A stretch of 64,000 bases of DNA from an uncultured Cohaesibacter sp. (GTDB taxonomy: Bacteria > Pseudomonadota > Alphaproteobacteria > Rhizobiales > Cohaesibacteraceae), in contig NZ_OY782763.1 of NCBI RefSeq assembly GCF_963678225.1, positions 558,001 to 622,000 on the forward strand. Direction: 5' to 3'. The translations under genes and the position numbers were made by a program. A model generated the notes under the pieces. It was not told where the DNA came from. It saw only the letters and a list, made by a program, of their open reading frames with translations, and did not search any database. Shown in pieces: positions 54,761 through 62,768 of this stretch; positions within the stretch are counted from its first letter, which is position 1; every line of letters begins with the position of its first letter.

Positions 54761-56242
54761 ATGGCATATGGACAGATCTTTTTGACAAATTTCAATGACC
54801 TCGGCCTCGCCGAGCCTCTTCTTCGTGCCCTTGAAGCCGAAGGTTACACCACCCCTACTCCCATTCAGGCCCAGGGCATTCCCGTAGCCATGTCCGGCAA
54901 AGACATTCTGGGGATCGCCCAGACAGGCACAGGCAAAACCGCGTCCTTCGTGCTGCCTATCCTCGACCGTCTGGCACGCAACGACAAACGCCCGACCCCG
55001 AAATCGACCGAAGCCCTTATCCTCGCGCCGACCCGCGAACTGGTTGCCCAGATCGCAGAAAATATCCGCGCCTACAGCAAGCATATGCGCGTATCAGTCA
55101 CCATTGTGGTTGGTGGCGTCAAACCTGGGCCTCAGATCCGCAAGCTGGCCAGCGGCAGCCATATCATTGTTGCCACCCCGGGCCGTCTGCTTGATCACAT
55201 GAACAATGGCTATGTTTCACTTAGCCAGACAAGCTATGTCGTGCTGGACGAAGCAGACCATATGCTCGATCTGGGCTTCATCCCCGACATTCGCCGGATC
55301 ATGAAGCAGCTGCCCAAGAAGCGTCAGACGTCGCTCTTCTCGGCCACGATGCCAACCCAGATCAAGGCACTGGGTAGAGACTTCCAGAACAAGCCGACCG
55401 AAGTGGCTGTAGCAACCGTTTCCCGTCCGATCGAGCGCATCACCCAGAGCGTCCATCTGCTGGATCACGCATCCAAGCGTCAAGCCCTTACCAAGATGCT
55501 CTCCGAAAAGGATGTTGAACGCGCCATCGTCTTTACCCGCACAAAACGCGGCGCAGACAGGGTCAGCCAGCATCTGCAGAAGGCAGGTCTTTCCGCCACC
55601 GCAATCCACGGCAACAAGAGCCAGGGACAAAGGGTACGGGCATTGGCAAGCTTCAAGTCCGGCGAGATCACCATTATGGTTGCAACGGACATTGCGGCGC
55701 GCGGTATCGACATCGATGACGTATCCCACGTCTTCAACTTCGAACTGCCTGAAGTGCCGGAAGCCTATGTTCACAGAATCGGACGCACAGCCCGTGCCGG
55801 TCGCACCGGCACTGCTATTTCGCTCTGCGATCCTTCAGAAGCCAAGCTTCTAAGAGAAATCGAAAAGCTGATCGGTTCCAAATTGCATGCAGAGAAAAGC
55901 GACAGCTACTCTCCTCTCGACATCGAAGTTCCCGATACGCCCCCTAAAAGTGCGAACCGAAACCGGAATAACAATCGGAACAGGACAGCTGAACAGGGCC
56001 AGAAAGCAAAACCGCGTCGCAATACACGCAAGGGCAAACCTAACGAGATCAAGGCAAACGAATCCTGGTCACCTCTTGAAGGAGACAAGCGGGATGGGAA
56101 ACCGGCCTTCGGCAAAAAGAAGCCCCGCGGGAGCGCAAAACCCGATGGCTACATGAGCCGATCTCGCAACGGTGCGTCCAACAAGCAAAGAGGCCGCGGC
56201 CAAGGCAAAAAATCAGCCTCCCGGTCAGCAGCTTATGCCTGA
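54761..56242 (+). CDS. rhlE: DEAD-box ATP-dependent RNA helicase, RhlE-like
   Basis: About 493 residues with all helicase motifs: Q motif TTPTPIQAQGIP, AQTGTGKT, PTRELVAQ, TPGRLLDH, DEAD, SAT, VFTRTKRGAD, ATDIAARGIDIDD and HRIGRTARAGRTG. The C-terminal ~120 residues are basic and low in complexity (Arg/Asn/Lys), typical of RhlE tails that bind RNA. No good ribosome-binding site is seen; I choose the ATG at 54761, with 54746 possible and the frame open to 54542. The structured leader and the cold-shock gene 290 bases downstream suggest a role in cold-related ribosome or mRNA remodelling. Confidence 0.92.
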   Translation: MAYGQIFLTNFNDLGLAEPLLRALEAEGYTTPTPIQAQGIPVAMSGKDILGIAQTGTGKTASFVLPILDRLARNDKRPTPKSTEALILAPTRELVAQIAENIRAYSKHMRVSVTIVVGGVKPGPQIRKLASGSHIIVATPGRLLDHMNNGYVSLSQTSYVVLDEADHMLDLGFIPDIRRIMKQLPKKRQTSLFSATMPTQIKALGRDFQNKPTEVAVATVSRPIERITQSVHLLDHASKRQALTKMLSEKDVERAIVFTRTKRGADRVSQHLQKAGLSATAIHGNKSQGQRVRALASFKSGEITIMVATDIAARGIDIDDVSHVFNFELPEVPEAYVHRIGRTARAGRTGTAISLCDPSEAKLLREIEKLIGSKLHAEKSDSYSPLDIEVPDTPPKSANRNRNNNRNRTAEQGQKAKPRRNTRKGKPNEIKANESWSPLEGDKRDGKPAFGKKKPRGSAKPDGYMSRSRNGASNKQRGRGQGKKSASRSAAYA

Positions 56243-56270
56243 CACGAATAGCAACAATATAAATCAAGAA

Positions 56271-56297
56271 AATAGCAGCTTCGAGCTGCTATTTTTT
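56271..56297 (+). terminator. Intrinsic terminator of the helicase gene
   Basis: AATAGCAGCT-tcg-AGCTGCTATT followed by a T run, starting 29 bases after the stop codon. Confidence 0.9.
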
Positions 56298-56534
56298 TAT
56301 CCAAAGCTTGTCACAACAATTTTTCTTGAGGAAAAAAAAGGAAAAGAGCTATATAACAGGGGTTTGCATCTTGGCTTTTTAAAAAATAGACTAGATTTTT
56401 GACTCATTCAGCATTATAAAGAAGACAGCTAATTGATTTCGTAATACTGTTCCTACCCGGCCAGCATTCGATGTTGATACTGCCGTGTCGCCGCATGTCG
56501 CGGGCGATGATACTACTTCAAGGAACAGAATTCC

Positions 56535-56744
56535 ATGTCTACTGGTACCGTTAAATTTTTCAACACCACCAAAGGTTACGGCTTCATCGAGCCAGAAGAA
56601 GGCGGAAAAGACGCTTTCGTTCACATCTCTGCTGTTGAAAGATCCGGTCTTTCCACCCTTTCCGAAGGCCAGAAAGTTTCTTTCGAACTTGAAACCGGCC
56701 GCAATGGTAAAGAATCAGCTGTAAACCTGCAGTTGGTTGACTAA
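56535..56744 (+). CDS. cspA: Cold-shock protein (CspA family)
   Basis: A 69-residue single cold-shock domain that binds single-stranded RNA and DNA. RNP1 is KGYGFIEP and RNP2 is DAFVHISAV. AGGAAC precedes the ATG by about 9 bases. The DNA before it has a possible promoter (TTGCAT at 56364, TAGACT at 56387, spacer 17), which would give a leader of about 135 bases, as is normal for cold-regulated csp genes. A strong terminator follows the stop. It lies downstream of a DEAD-box helicase, a functional match for cold adaptation. Confidence 0.95.
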   Translation: MSTGTVKFFNTTKGYGFIEPEEGGKDAFVHISAVERSGLSTLSEGQKVSFELETGRNGKESAVNLQLVD

Positions 56745-56751
56745 TTCTGAG

Positions 56752-56789
56752 TTAAGGCCAGCATTGTTCGATGCTGGCCTTAACTTTTT
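56752..56789 (+). terminator. Intrinsic terminator of cspA
   Basis: TTAAGGCCAGCAT-tgttcg-ATGCTGGCCTTAA is a perfect 13-bp stem followed by TTTTT. The stem includes a variant of the local CCAGCATTCGATG repeat. Confidence 0.92.
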
Positions 56790-56803
56790 AGCGGGGGTAA
56801 ACC

Positions 56804-56965
56804 GTGAACAGAAAAGACCGGCTCGCAGCCGAAAAACTATTTTCCATGGGTGATAAGTCGCAAGATAGTGAACTGAGTGACTATGAGCTGAAGACCAAAA
56901 AGGTCAGAGAAAAAAACGCTCGCCTCAAAGCGCAGCGACTGGCTCAAACCAACGAAAAGCCGTAA
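56804..56965 (+). CDS. 53-residue basic hypothetical protein
   Basis: A short frame with GTG start at 56804 preceded by GGGGGT six bases away and ending TAA at 56965. The product is highly charged and helical: NRKDRLAAEKLFSMGDKS, then a Lys/Arg-rich stretch ending RLAQTNEKP. I do not recognise a family. It begins 14 bases after the cspA terminator T run, so it would be expressed by read-through or its own promoter. Charge pattern and ribosome-binding site support it; no homology evidence is available to me. Confidence 0.5.
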   Translation: MNRKDRLAAEKLFSMGDKSQDSELSDYELKTKKVREKNARLKAQRLAQTNEKP

Positions 56966-57339
56966 CCAAGCTTCATTTAATTCCAAGATGACCAGCATTC
57001 GATGCGGTCAAGCTTATAAAGTTGCCTTGGCGATTGTCTCGAAAGGAGCATCGCAAGGCTTAAGCACGTTTAAACGCGCTCGCTTTTTCTAAAACCGCGC
57101 TATCTGCTACCCTCCTTTGCTACACCAAATATCCAGCGACATAGCTCCGTGCAATGGTGGTCATCCCGCTTGCGTGCATATCTATGCCGCAGCCGTCTGT
57201 AATGCCTTACCTTCTCCGGTGCTCACAACAGCCCCATGTATCAAAGGGAGAATGTTTAAAAGACACATCATTAAATTTTAATATTTAGAAGCAATCATCG
57301 TCATTATACTTTAATTCTTCATAAGAATAGAGTTTTACA
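56966..57339. other. AT-rich intergenic region before the galE-like gene
   Basis: About 370 bases with no coding frame I can support. It starts with one copy of the CCAGCATTCGATG repeat; the last ~100 bases before the epimerase are strongly AT-rich. Confidence 0.45.
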
Positions 57340-58419
57340 ATGACCAAAACAGTGTTGATTACTGGTGGCGCGGGATATATTGGAAGTACAGTCGCCCATA
57401 TTTTGGTCACATCCGGCTTTAAAGTTGTAATAATCGATAGTCTGGATAAGGGATCCATTCAAAATACGCCTACAAGCGCTCACTTTTACGACGGACGGAT
57501 TTCCCAGAAAGCAATATATACACGCATAAAGAGAGAAATTGGGAAAATCGATGTCACAATTCATTGTGCATCCTACATTTCTGTTCCCGAATCCGAAGTC
57601 GATCCCATCAAATACATCACCAACAATGTCTCGGAATTTATCGAGCTTTTGGAAAATCTTTCCATCATAGATTGTAAACGTCTGATTTTCAGCTCCAGTG
57701 CATCCATATATGGCAACCAGCGGGGTGCCCTCAAGGAAACGAGCACCATAGCGCCGCAATCAACCTATTCAGAAACCAAGTGGCTGTGCGAACAGATTGG
57801 CGGCTTGGCTGCTGAACAAGAACCGCTACGTATCATCAATCTGCGCTATTTCAATCCGATTGGAACCCACCCCGATGGCCATTGTGGCCCTGGCGATTTG
57901 CACAGCGGCTCCCTGCTTAATGAGCTGACCAAAGCGATCCTATCCCATACCCCTTTCCAGATAACCGGCACGGATTATGACACGCGAGACGGCTCTGGCA
58001 TCAGGGACTATGTGGACGTAACCGATCTCGCCATGGCTCATGCAAAGGCATGCAGCCTCTTTGATACGGTGATCGATGAAAGAGCCACGCTTGGTGGCCC
58101 ACATCGCACACGAGCCATCAATCTGGGATCTGGAGAAGGAGTGACAGTCAAAGAGTTGATTGCGGCCGCAGAAAAGGCACTGGGCAGGAAAATCAGGACA
58201 AAAAAAGCCCCGCGACGCCCCGGTGACGTCGCGGGAAGCTATGCAGATGCATCTCTGGCAAAAGTGCTGTTACAGTGGCAAGCTTCAACGCCGCTTGAAA
58301 CAAGCATCTTGCGTCACATCGACTGGTGGCAACGACACTGGCATCAGCAGCCAGAACCTACGCCGATCAGCCTTTTGTCATCGCGTCCAGATTCTGTTTT
58401 ACCGTCGCACCGGCCTTGA
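57340..58419 (+). CDS. galE: UDP-glucose 4-epimerase-like protein
   Basis: A 359-residue extended SDR. The NAD loop is ITGGAGYIGS, the catalytic Ser is in SSSASIYG and the Tyr-Lys pair in YSETK; RYFNPIGTHPDG and the GSGIRDYVDVTDLA segment are GalE hallmarks. It should interconvert UDP-glucose and UDP-galactose (or the N-acetyl forms) for surface glycans. The first ~100 codons are AT-rich and use codons unlike the neighbours, which may mean acquisition or weak selection. The last 18 residues are encoded opposite the end of the convergent lsrE gene (53-base overlap), and this tail is not typical of GalE. Confidence 0.87.
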   Translation: MTKTVLITGGAGYIGSTVAHILVTSGFKVVIIDSLDKGSIQNTPTSAHFYDGRISQKAIYTRIKREIGKIDVTIHCASYISVPESEVDPIKYITNNVSEFIELLENLSIIDCKRLIFSSSASIYGNQRGALKETSTIAPQSTYSETKWLCEQIGGLAAEQEPLRIINLRYFNPIGTHPDGHCGPGDLHSGSLLNELTKAILSHTPFQITGTDYDTRDGSGIRDYVDVTDLAMAHAKACSLFDTVIDERATLGGPHRTRAINLGSGEGVTVKELIAAAEKALGRKIRTKKAPRRPGDVAGSYADASLAKVLLQWQASTPLETSILRHIDWWQRHWHQQPEPTPISLLSSRPDSVLPSHRP

Positions 58420-59101
58420 AGGTTGCACTGCCTGACACAATGATATCAGCGCCCATATCCCGCGCGATCGAGTAAGTGGAAGCATTGATGCCTCCGTCAA
58501 TCGCAATCAGCGGATCGACGCCCTGCTCCTTGGCCATGACCTTCAATTCGGCGATTTTGTCGGCAATCACCTGATCAGGAGCACCACCCGGCCAGCCCGG
58601 ATCAACCGCGATAAGCGTCACCATTTCCAGAGACCGCAGCACTGGTTTGAGGATGGCAACAGGCGTGCCCGGATTAAGCGCGACAGACCGCACCACCTTG
58701 CGACCACTTTCACAGCCAGCAACCGGACCATCAAGAGCGACAAGGGCACGATGCAAATGGGTCATCCCCTCCGCATGCACATGAACAATGTCAGCCCCGG
58801 CAGCCAGATGAGCTGGAATCTGGGCCAAAGGATCAGCCACCATCAAATGCACATCCTTGAGCATCTTGGTCTTGCTGGCCTTGACCAGCCCCGGCCCAGA
58901 TGTCATCTGCGGGCAAAAGACGCCATCCATGATGTCAAAATGCAAGAGTGAAACGCCAGCTTCTTCCAGTTCTGAAATTGCGGCACCATAGGCCATAGGG
59001 TTGGCGGCCATAAGGCCCACGCTGATATGCGGGCCATCCGTGCGCAGCCACTGGACGAGGGTTTCGCGGGAAGCGAGATCCTGTTGCGAAAGATCTGGCA
59101 T
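58367..59101 (-). CDS. lsrE: Ribulose-phosphate 3-epimerase family protein, LsrE-like
   Basis: A 244-residue TIM-barrel of the RPE/AlsE family. Active-site strands are LLHFDIMDGVF (His and metal/base Asp), KDVHLMV and LIAIDGGIN. The opening SVGLMAANP differs from the canonical SPS/N start of pentose-pathway Rpe, so a different sugar phosphate is likely. It is the last gene of an lsr operon, where Salmonella also has an RPE-like gene, lsrE. I therefore call it LsrE-like, though the biochemical role of LsrE is not settled. GGAG lies close before the ATG. Confidence 0.85.
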   Translation of the reverse strand: MPDLSQQDLASRETLVQWLRTDGPHISVGLMAANPMAYGAAISELEEAGVSLLHFDIMDGVFCPQMTSGPGLVKASKTKMLKDVHLMVADPLAQIPAHLAAGADIVHVHAEGMTHLHRALVALDGPVAGCESGRKVVRSVALNPGTPVAILKPVLRSLEMVTLIAVDPGWPGGAPDQVIADKIAELKVMAKEQGVDPLIAIDGGINASTYSIARDMGADIIVSGSATFKAGATVKQNLDAMTKG

Positions 59102-59154
59102 CTATCTCTCCTGAATAGTCTCTTGAATCGGAATGGTACGGGAACTTAACAGCC

Positions 59155-59451
59155 TTAGCGGGGCAGCCAAACGCCGGTCAGAACCTTGTGTGTGCGCGGG
59201 CCGGTCATGATGTCTTCCAGCTCGGCTTTCACCTTGAGATAATGCGGGGTCTGCTTATGAGCCTTGACCGCCTCTTCATCTTCATAGGCTTCATAGATAG
59301 TGAATTTGGTCTCATCTTCAGGATCGCGCAGCACATCAAAGCGAATGCATCCCGGCTCCTTGATCGAGCCCAGATGATTGGGATGGAAGACGCGCAAAAA
59401 GTCATCAACGCGATCGGGTTTAACCTGAATTTCTACGAGCGTTACGTGCAT
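59155..59451 (-). CDS. lsrG: Phospho-AI-2 isomerase LsrG-like (ABM-domain protein)
   Basis: A 98-residue antibiotic-biosynthesis-monooxygenase-fold protein: [19 protein letters not shown], the [13 protein letters not shown] strand, [13 protein letters not shown] and [10 protein letters not shown] with the conserved His. In enteric bacteria LsrG isomerises phosphorylated DPD so that LsrF can cleave it. The ATG at 59451 has GAGG upstream. It lies directly after lsrB and before the LsrE-like gene. The operon context supports LsrG over other small ABM proteins. Confidence 0.88.
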   Translation of the reverse strand: MHVTLVEIQVKPDRVDDFLRVFHPNHLGSIKEPGCIRFDVLRDPEDETKFTIYEAYEDEEAVKAHKQTPHYLKVKAELEDIMTGPRTHKVLTGVWLPR

Positions 59452-59500
59452 AGATCTGTCCTCACAGGGTAAAGATGGGAAGAAAGAGGGCAAAGGGAAA

Positions 59501-59522
59501 CCAAAGGGGCGTACCCCTTTGG
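59501..59522 (-). promoter_or_regulatory. Intercistronic hairpin between lsrB and lsrG
   Basis: CCAAAGGGG-cgta-CCCCTTTGG is a perfect 9-bp stem. Such hairpins after binding-protein genes stabilise the upstream mRNA and reduce read-through; the following TTTCCC is too short for a strong terminator. Confidence 0.6.
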
Positions 59523-59551
59523 CTCATAACTTTTAAAATTAATCGGACCGA

Positions 59552-60580
59552 TTAGAAGTCGAAGTCGTCGATATTATCTTTGGTGAAGACCTGACGTTCT
59601 GGCAGGATCATGATGCCGTTACCGTCTGCTTCATAGTCGTAACCCTGAACACTGTTCGGGCTTACTTCAACGGTGCCCATGCCAGGAACTTCGAGTTTGT
59701 CGCCTACATTCATCGGGCCATCTTGAACCAGTTTGTTAGCTGCATAGATGGTCAGAGCACCCTGTTTCGTCACGTCCCAAAGGCCGAACTGTTTAACAGT
59801 GTCGCGTTTGACATAAGGGCGCATTACGTTCGGAGTGGAGAAGCCAACAATGGTAACATCACCCGCGCGTTTCAGGTTTTCAGCAGCCTGAGCTGCTGCA
59901 GGCAGTGCGTTTGCATCTGGGCAAAGCATAACGTCCAGATCAGGATAAGCCTGAAGGATGCCTTCTGCGGTCTGCAGGGATTTCTGAGCGTCGTTATAAC
60001 CATACTGGGTGGTTACGATTTCCCAGCCAGGATATTTTTCGGCGAGCACTTCCTTGGCGCGTTTCACCCAGGCATTCTGGTCGGTAACGGTCGGGCTGGA
60101 ATAGAAGAAAGCAACTTTGGCTTTTTCTTTGGTAACCTGATCGGCAGCCATTTTCACGAGCATTTCACCCAACTGATTAGGCGTGCCCTGGTTAATATAG
60201 ATGCTGCGGCATTCCGGGTTGGTGTCAGAATCCCAGGTCAGCACTTTCACGCCGCGTTTCATGGCGCGTTTCAGAGCCGGGCAAAGGCCGTCTGGAGACG
60301 TAGCACCGATGGCGATGGCATCGTAGCCCTGGTTCACAAAGGTGTTGATATACTGAACCTGACCGGAAACAGATGGTTCGGTCGGCCCGTCATAAGTAAC
60401 TGTGATGCCGAGATCTTTACCAGCAGCAACAGCACCCTGACCACCAGAGTTGAAGAAGCCAACGCCAACCATTTTCGGAATGAAGGCGATTTTGGCATCA
60501 GCAGCCATGGATGGGGTCATCATGCAGGTTGCGGCAACGCCGAAAGCCAATGCTGCGGAAATTTTTCCAAGATGTTTCAT
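59552..60580 (-). CDS. lsrB: Autoinducer-2 binding protein LsrB
   Basis: A 342-residue periplasmic binding protein with a signal peptide ending near SMAADA. It matches enteric LsrB closely along its length: [66 protein letters not shown] and [11 protein letters not shown]. The AI-2 contacts known from the Salmonella protein (Lys in IPK, Asp in WDSD, Asp-Gln in TDQN, Pro and Ala in PDANALPAA) are all present. This separates it from ribose-binding proteins. GGGAG precedes the ATG. It delivers AI-2 (DPD-derived) to LsrACD. Confidence 0.96.
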   Translation of the reverse strand: MKHLGKISAALAFGVAATCMMTPSMAADAKIAFIPKMVGVGFFNSGGQGAVAAGKDLGITVTYDGPTEPSVSGQVQYINTFVNQGYDAIAIGATSPDGLCPALKRAMKRGVKVLTWDSDTNPECRSIYINQGTPNQLGEMLVKMAADQVTKEKAKVAFFYSSPTVTDQNAWVKRAKEVLAEKYPGWEIVTTQYGYNDAQKSLQTAEGILQAYPDLDVMLCPDANALPAAAQAAENLKRAGDVTIVGFSTPNVMRPYVKRDTVKQFGLWDVTKQGALTIYAANKLVQDGPMNVGDKLEVPGMGTVEVSPNSVQGYDYEADGNGIMILPERQVFTKDNIDDFDF

Positions 60581-60613
60581 ATTTCTACTCCCAAGTTAAT
60601 CCTCGTTACGCCA

Positions 60614-60636
60614 GCGGAGATATGAGAGACCTCCGC
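60614..60636 (-). promoter_or_regulatory. Intercistronic inverted repeat between lsrD and lsrB
   Basis: GCGGAG (60614-60619) and CTCCGC (60631-60636) can pair across an 11-base loop in the 83-base gap before lsrB. Confidence 0.35.
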
Positions 60637-60663
60637 CGACAACCTCCCTAGAAATGCACTGGA

Positions 60664-61671
60664 TCAGGCCTTTTGCTTGCCAGTGCTGTTGAGAACACGC
60701 CATAGTTGGAAATAGGCGCGTCCGATTTCGCTCAGGCTGCGCATCGCGACAACCACCACCAGCAGGGCTCCAGAAAGAGCGCTTGCGATGTGACTGGAAA
60801 CCCCGATGATTTGCAGGCCTGTTTGAAAATACCCGACTACAAGCACAGCCAGTGCCGTACCCAGGATGGTGCCAGAACCGCCATAGATACTCGTTCCTCC
60901 CAGAACGACGGCGGTGATGGCCGGCATCAGAGCATCCGAACCAAAGTCCGAACGGGCCGAGCCGAAATAGGATGCCAGAACCAGACCGGAAAGCGCTGCC
61001 ATGATCCCGGTCAGGGCATAAGCGATGGTCAGCGTGCGGAACTGTGGAATACCGGCATAGCGCGTTGCACGTGGGTTCTGGCCAATCAGATAGATATAGC
61101 GACCAAAGCGTGTCCGATGCAGCAACACCATGAAGACAACCGTTGCGATGAGGAAAATCACCAGCGGAAACGGCATACCCATGACTTCAAGGTTGGCAAG
61201 CTCGACAAAGCTGTCGTCAAAGCCGGAGATGCCTTCATAGCCAGATGCTCCACCAAGGCCGGAAAGAACCAGCGATGCCCCGGAGAACAGGAAGCTCGAC
61301 CCCAGCGTGATAACCAGCGGATTGACCTGTGCAATCTGGATGGCCACAGAGTTGATGATGCCCGTAATGGCACCAGCCCCCAGCGCGCAGAAGCAGGCAA
61401 CCCAGATATTCACGCCCGCAACCCAGAGCAGACCAAGCGTAATCGCCGAGAGGCCCATCACAGCACCGATGGAAAGATCGATACCACCGGTGATGATGAC
61501 CAGGGTCAGAGCCAAAGCCACGATCCCCACATGAATGAAGTCACTGGTTGAATAGAGCAGCGTACTGACATTGAGGAAAGCAGGATTGATCGCACCAAAG
61601 AACAGGATCTCCACGACCAGGATCAGTGCCAGAACAGCTTCCCAACGTTTGAACAAGCCTAAGGATTTCAT
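60664..61671 (-). CDS. lsrD: AI-2 ABC transporter permease LsrD
   Basis: A 335-residue permease of the ribose/xylose type with eight to ten helices. Seen are the VIITGGIDLSIGAVMGLSA signature of the family and GGTSIYGGSGTILGTALAVL. AAGGAG lies before the ATG at 61671, which overlaps the lsrC stop by 4 bases. The position after lsrC and before lsrB is the order in the enteric lsr operon. Together with LsrC it forms the AI-2 channel. Confidence 0.92.
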   Translation of the reverse strand: MKSLGLFKRWEAVLALILVVEILFFGAINPAFLNVSTLLYSTSDFIHVGIVALALTLVIITGGIDLSIGAVMGLSAITLGLLWVAGVNIWVACFCALGAGAITGIINSVAIQIAQVNPLVITLGSSFLFSGASLVLSGLGGASGYEGISGFDDSFVELANLEVMGMPFPLVIFLIATVVFMVLLHRTRFGRYIYLIGQNPRATRYAGIPQFRTLTIAYALTGIMAALSGLVLASYFGSARSDFGSDALMPAITAVVLGGTSIYGGSGTILGTALAVLVVGYFQTGLQIIGVSSHIASALSGALLVVVVAMRSLSEIGRAYFQLWRVLNSTGKQKA

Positions 61672-62768
61672 GCTCTTGACTCCTTGGAATGGGCTGCAAC
61701 CGCCGTCTCGTCAGTGCCGGTGACCCGGGCACCTGAAACGGGTGCATCATTGACCGCATGAGCAGCAGAAGCACTGATGGACGCTTCGTCTGGCTCAAGG
61801 AACTTGCGATATTTCTGGTAGCGCAGGGACTGCGCCATGGCTTCGCGGATGCGTCCATCACCGATGAGCACAATCAGCAGGATTGCGCCGGCAATCATGT
61901 CATTCCAGTAGGCATCAAAGCGCAGCATGACCAGAACAGAGTCGATCGCCGTCATGAAGAAAGCACCGAGCGCCGCACCGATAACCGTGCCGGTGCCGCC
62001 CAACAGACTGACGCCACCAAGAACACCAGAAGCAATGGCGCGCATTTCCATGCCGTTACCTGCGGTATTCGGAATGAAGCCGATCTGTGCAGCAAAGATG
62101 ATGCCAGCCAGCGCTGAGAGGATGCCGTTGATCGCATAAGCGGTCAGCTGCACGGTGTTGACGCGGATACCAAGCAGACGGGCCCCTTCCCTGTTGTCAC
62201 CAACAGCGAAGATTGCATGTCCGAAAGCGGTGTAGCGCAGGAATATATGCGCAGCGGCCAACAGGAACAGAACCAGCCAGGCAAAGGGGGACAGGCCCAG
62301 GAACCAGGCATGAGACAATCCCTTGAAGGCTTCCGGCAGACCTTCGATCCAGCTGCCGCCCGTGGTCAAATGCACACAGCCACGGAAGAAACCCAGCGTA
62401 CCCAGTGTTGCCACAATGGCAGGCACCCGAAGAATGGCCACCATGAAACCATTGAACAAGCCACAAAGCAGCCCGACAAACAAGGCGACGCCAATGGCAG
62501 GAACGATACCGAGGCCATCATTCATGCAGACACCTGCGATAGCCGCAGACAGCCCCATGATGGACCCGACCGAAACATCCAGCCCTCTGGTGGCCATCAC
62601 CATGGTCGCGCCGATTGCCAGCACGAACAATGTGAGCGAGTTGCTGTAGATCGACAGAAGCGTTTCGATCCTGAGATAAGACGGATCGGAAATGGCGAGA
62701 ATGGCCAGAAGCATCACGATAATGATGGCGACCGAAGCCTCGCGGTTATTTTGCAGAAAACGTATCAT
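61668..62768 (-). CDS. lsrC: AI-2 ABC transporter permease LsrC
   Basis: A 366-residue permease of the same family as LsrD. It shows the ATRGLDVSVGSIMGLSAAIA signature, LRVPAIVATLGTLGFFRG and the GGVSLLGGTGTVIGAALGAF loop. The C-terminal ~40 residues after the last helix are polar (Ala/Ser/Glu-rich) and longer than in the enteric protein. Its ATG overlaps the lsrA stop (TGATG). It should pair with LsrD and be driven by LsrA. Confidence 0.92.
   Translation of the reverse strand: MIRFLQNNREASVAIIIVMLLAILAISDPSYLRIETLLSIYSNSLTLFVLAIGATMVMATRGLDVSVGSIMGLSAAIAGVCMNDGLGIVPAIGVALFVGLLCGLFNGFMVAILRVPAIVATLGTLGFFRGCVHLTTGGSWIEGLPEAFKGLSHAWFLGLSPFAWLVLFLLAAAHIFLRYTAFGHAIFAVGDNREGARLLGIRVNTVQLTAYAINGILSALAGIIFAAQIGFIPNTAGNGMEMRAIASGVLGGVSLLGGTGTVIGAALGAFFMTAIDSVLVMLRFDAYWNDMIAGAILLIVLIGDGRIREAMAQSLRYQKYRKFLEPDEASISASAAHAVNDAPVSGARVTGTDETAVAAHSKESRA

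Larger units (their letters stand above)
56461..57004. repeat. Three copies of CCAGCATTCGATG around cspA
   Basis: Exact copies of CCAGCATTCGATG lie at 56461-56473 (cspA leader) and 56992-57004 (after the 53-residue gene). A variant with a TG insertion, CCAGCAT(TG)TTCGATG, lies at 56758-56773 and forms part of the cspA terminator. All three are in the same orientation. Confidence 0.6.

Noticed and set aside
58367-59101. Canonical pentose-phosphate ribulose-5-phosphate 3-epimerase (Rpe)
   Set aside because: The opening strand motif differs and the gene is the last of an lsr operon, so an LsrE-type role is a better call than central metabolism.
59552-60580. Ribose- or xylose-binding protein
   Set aside because: The AI-2 contact residues and long identical stretches with enteric LsrB, plus lsrG next door, favour autoinducer-2.
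59723-60625. A 300-codon plus-strand frame across lsrB
   Set aside because: Antisense to lsrB, which matches its family along the full length.
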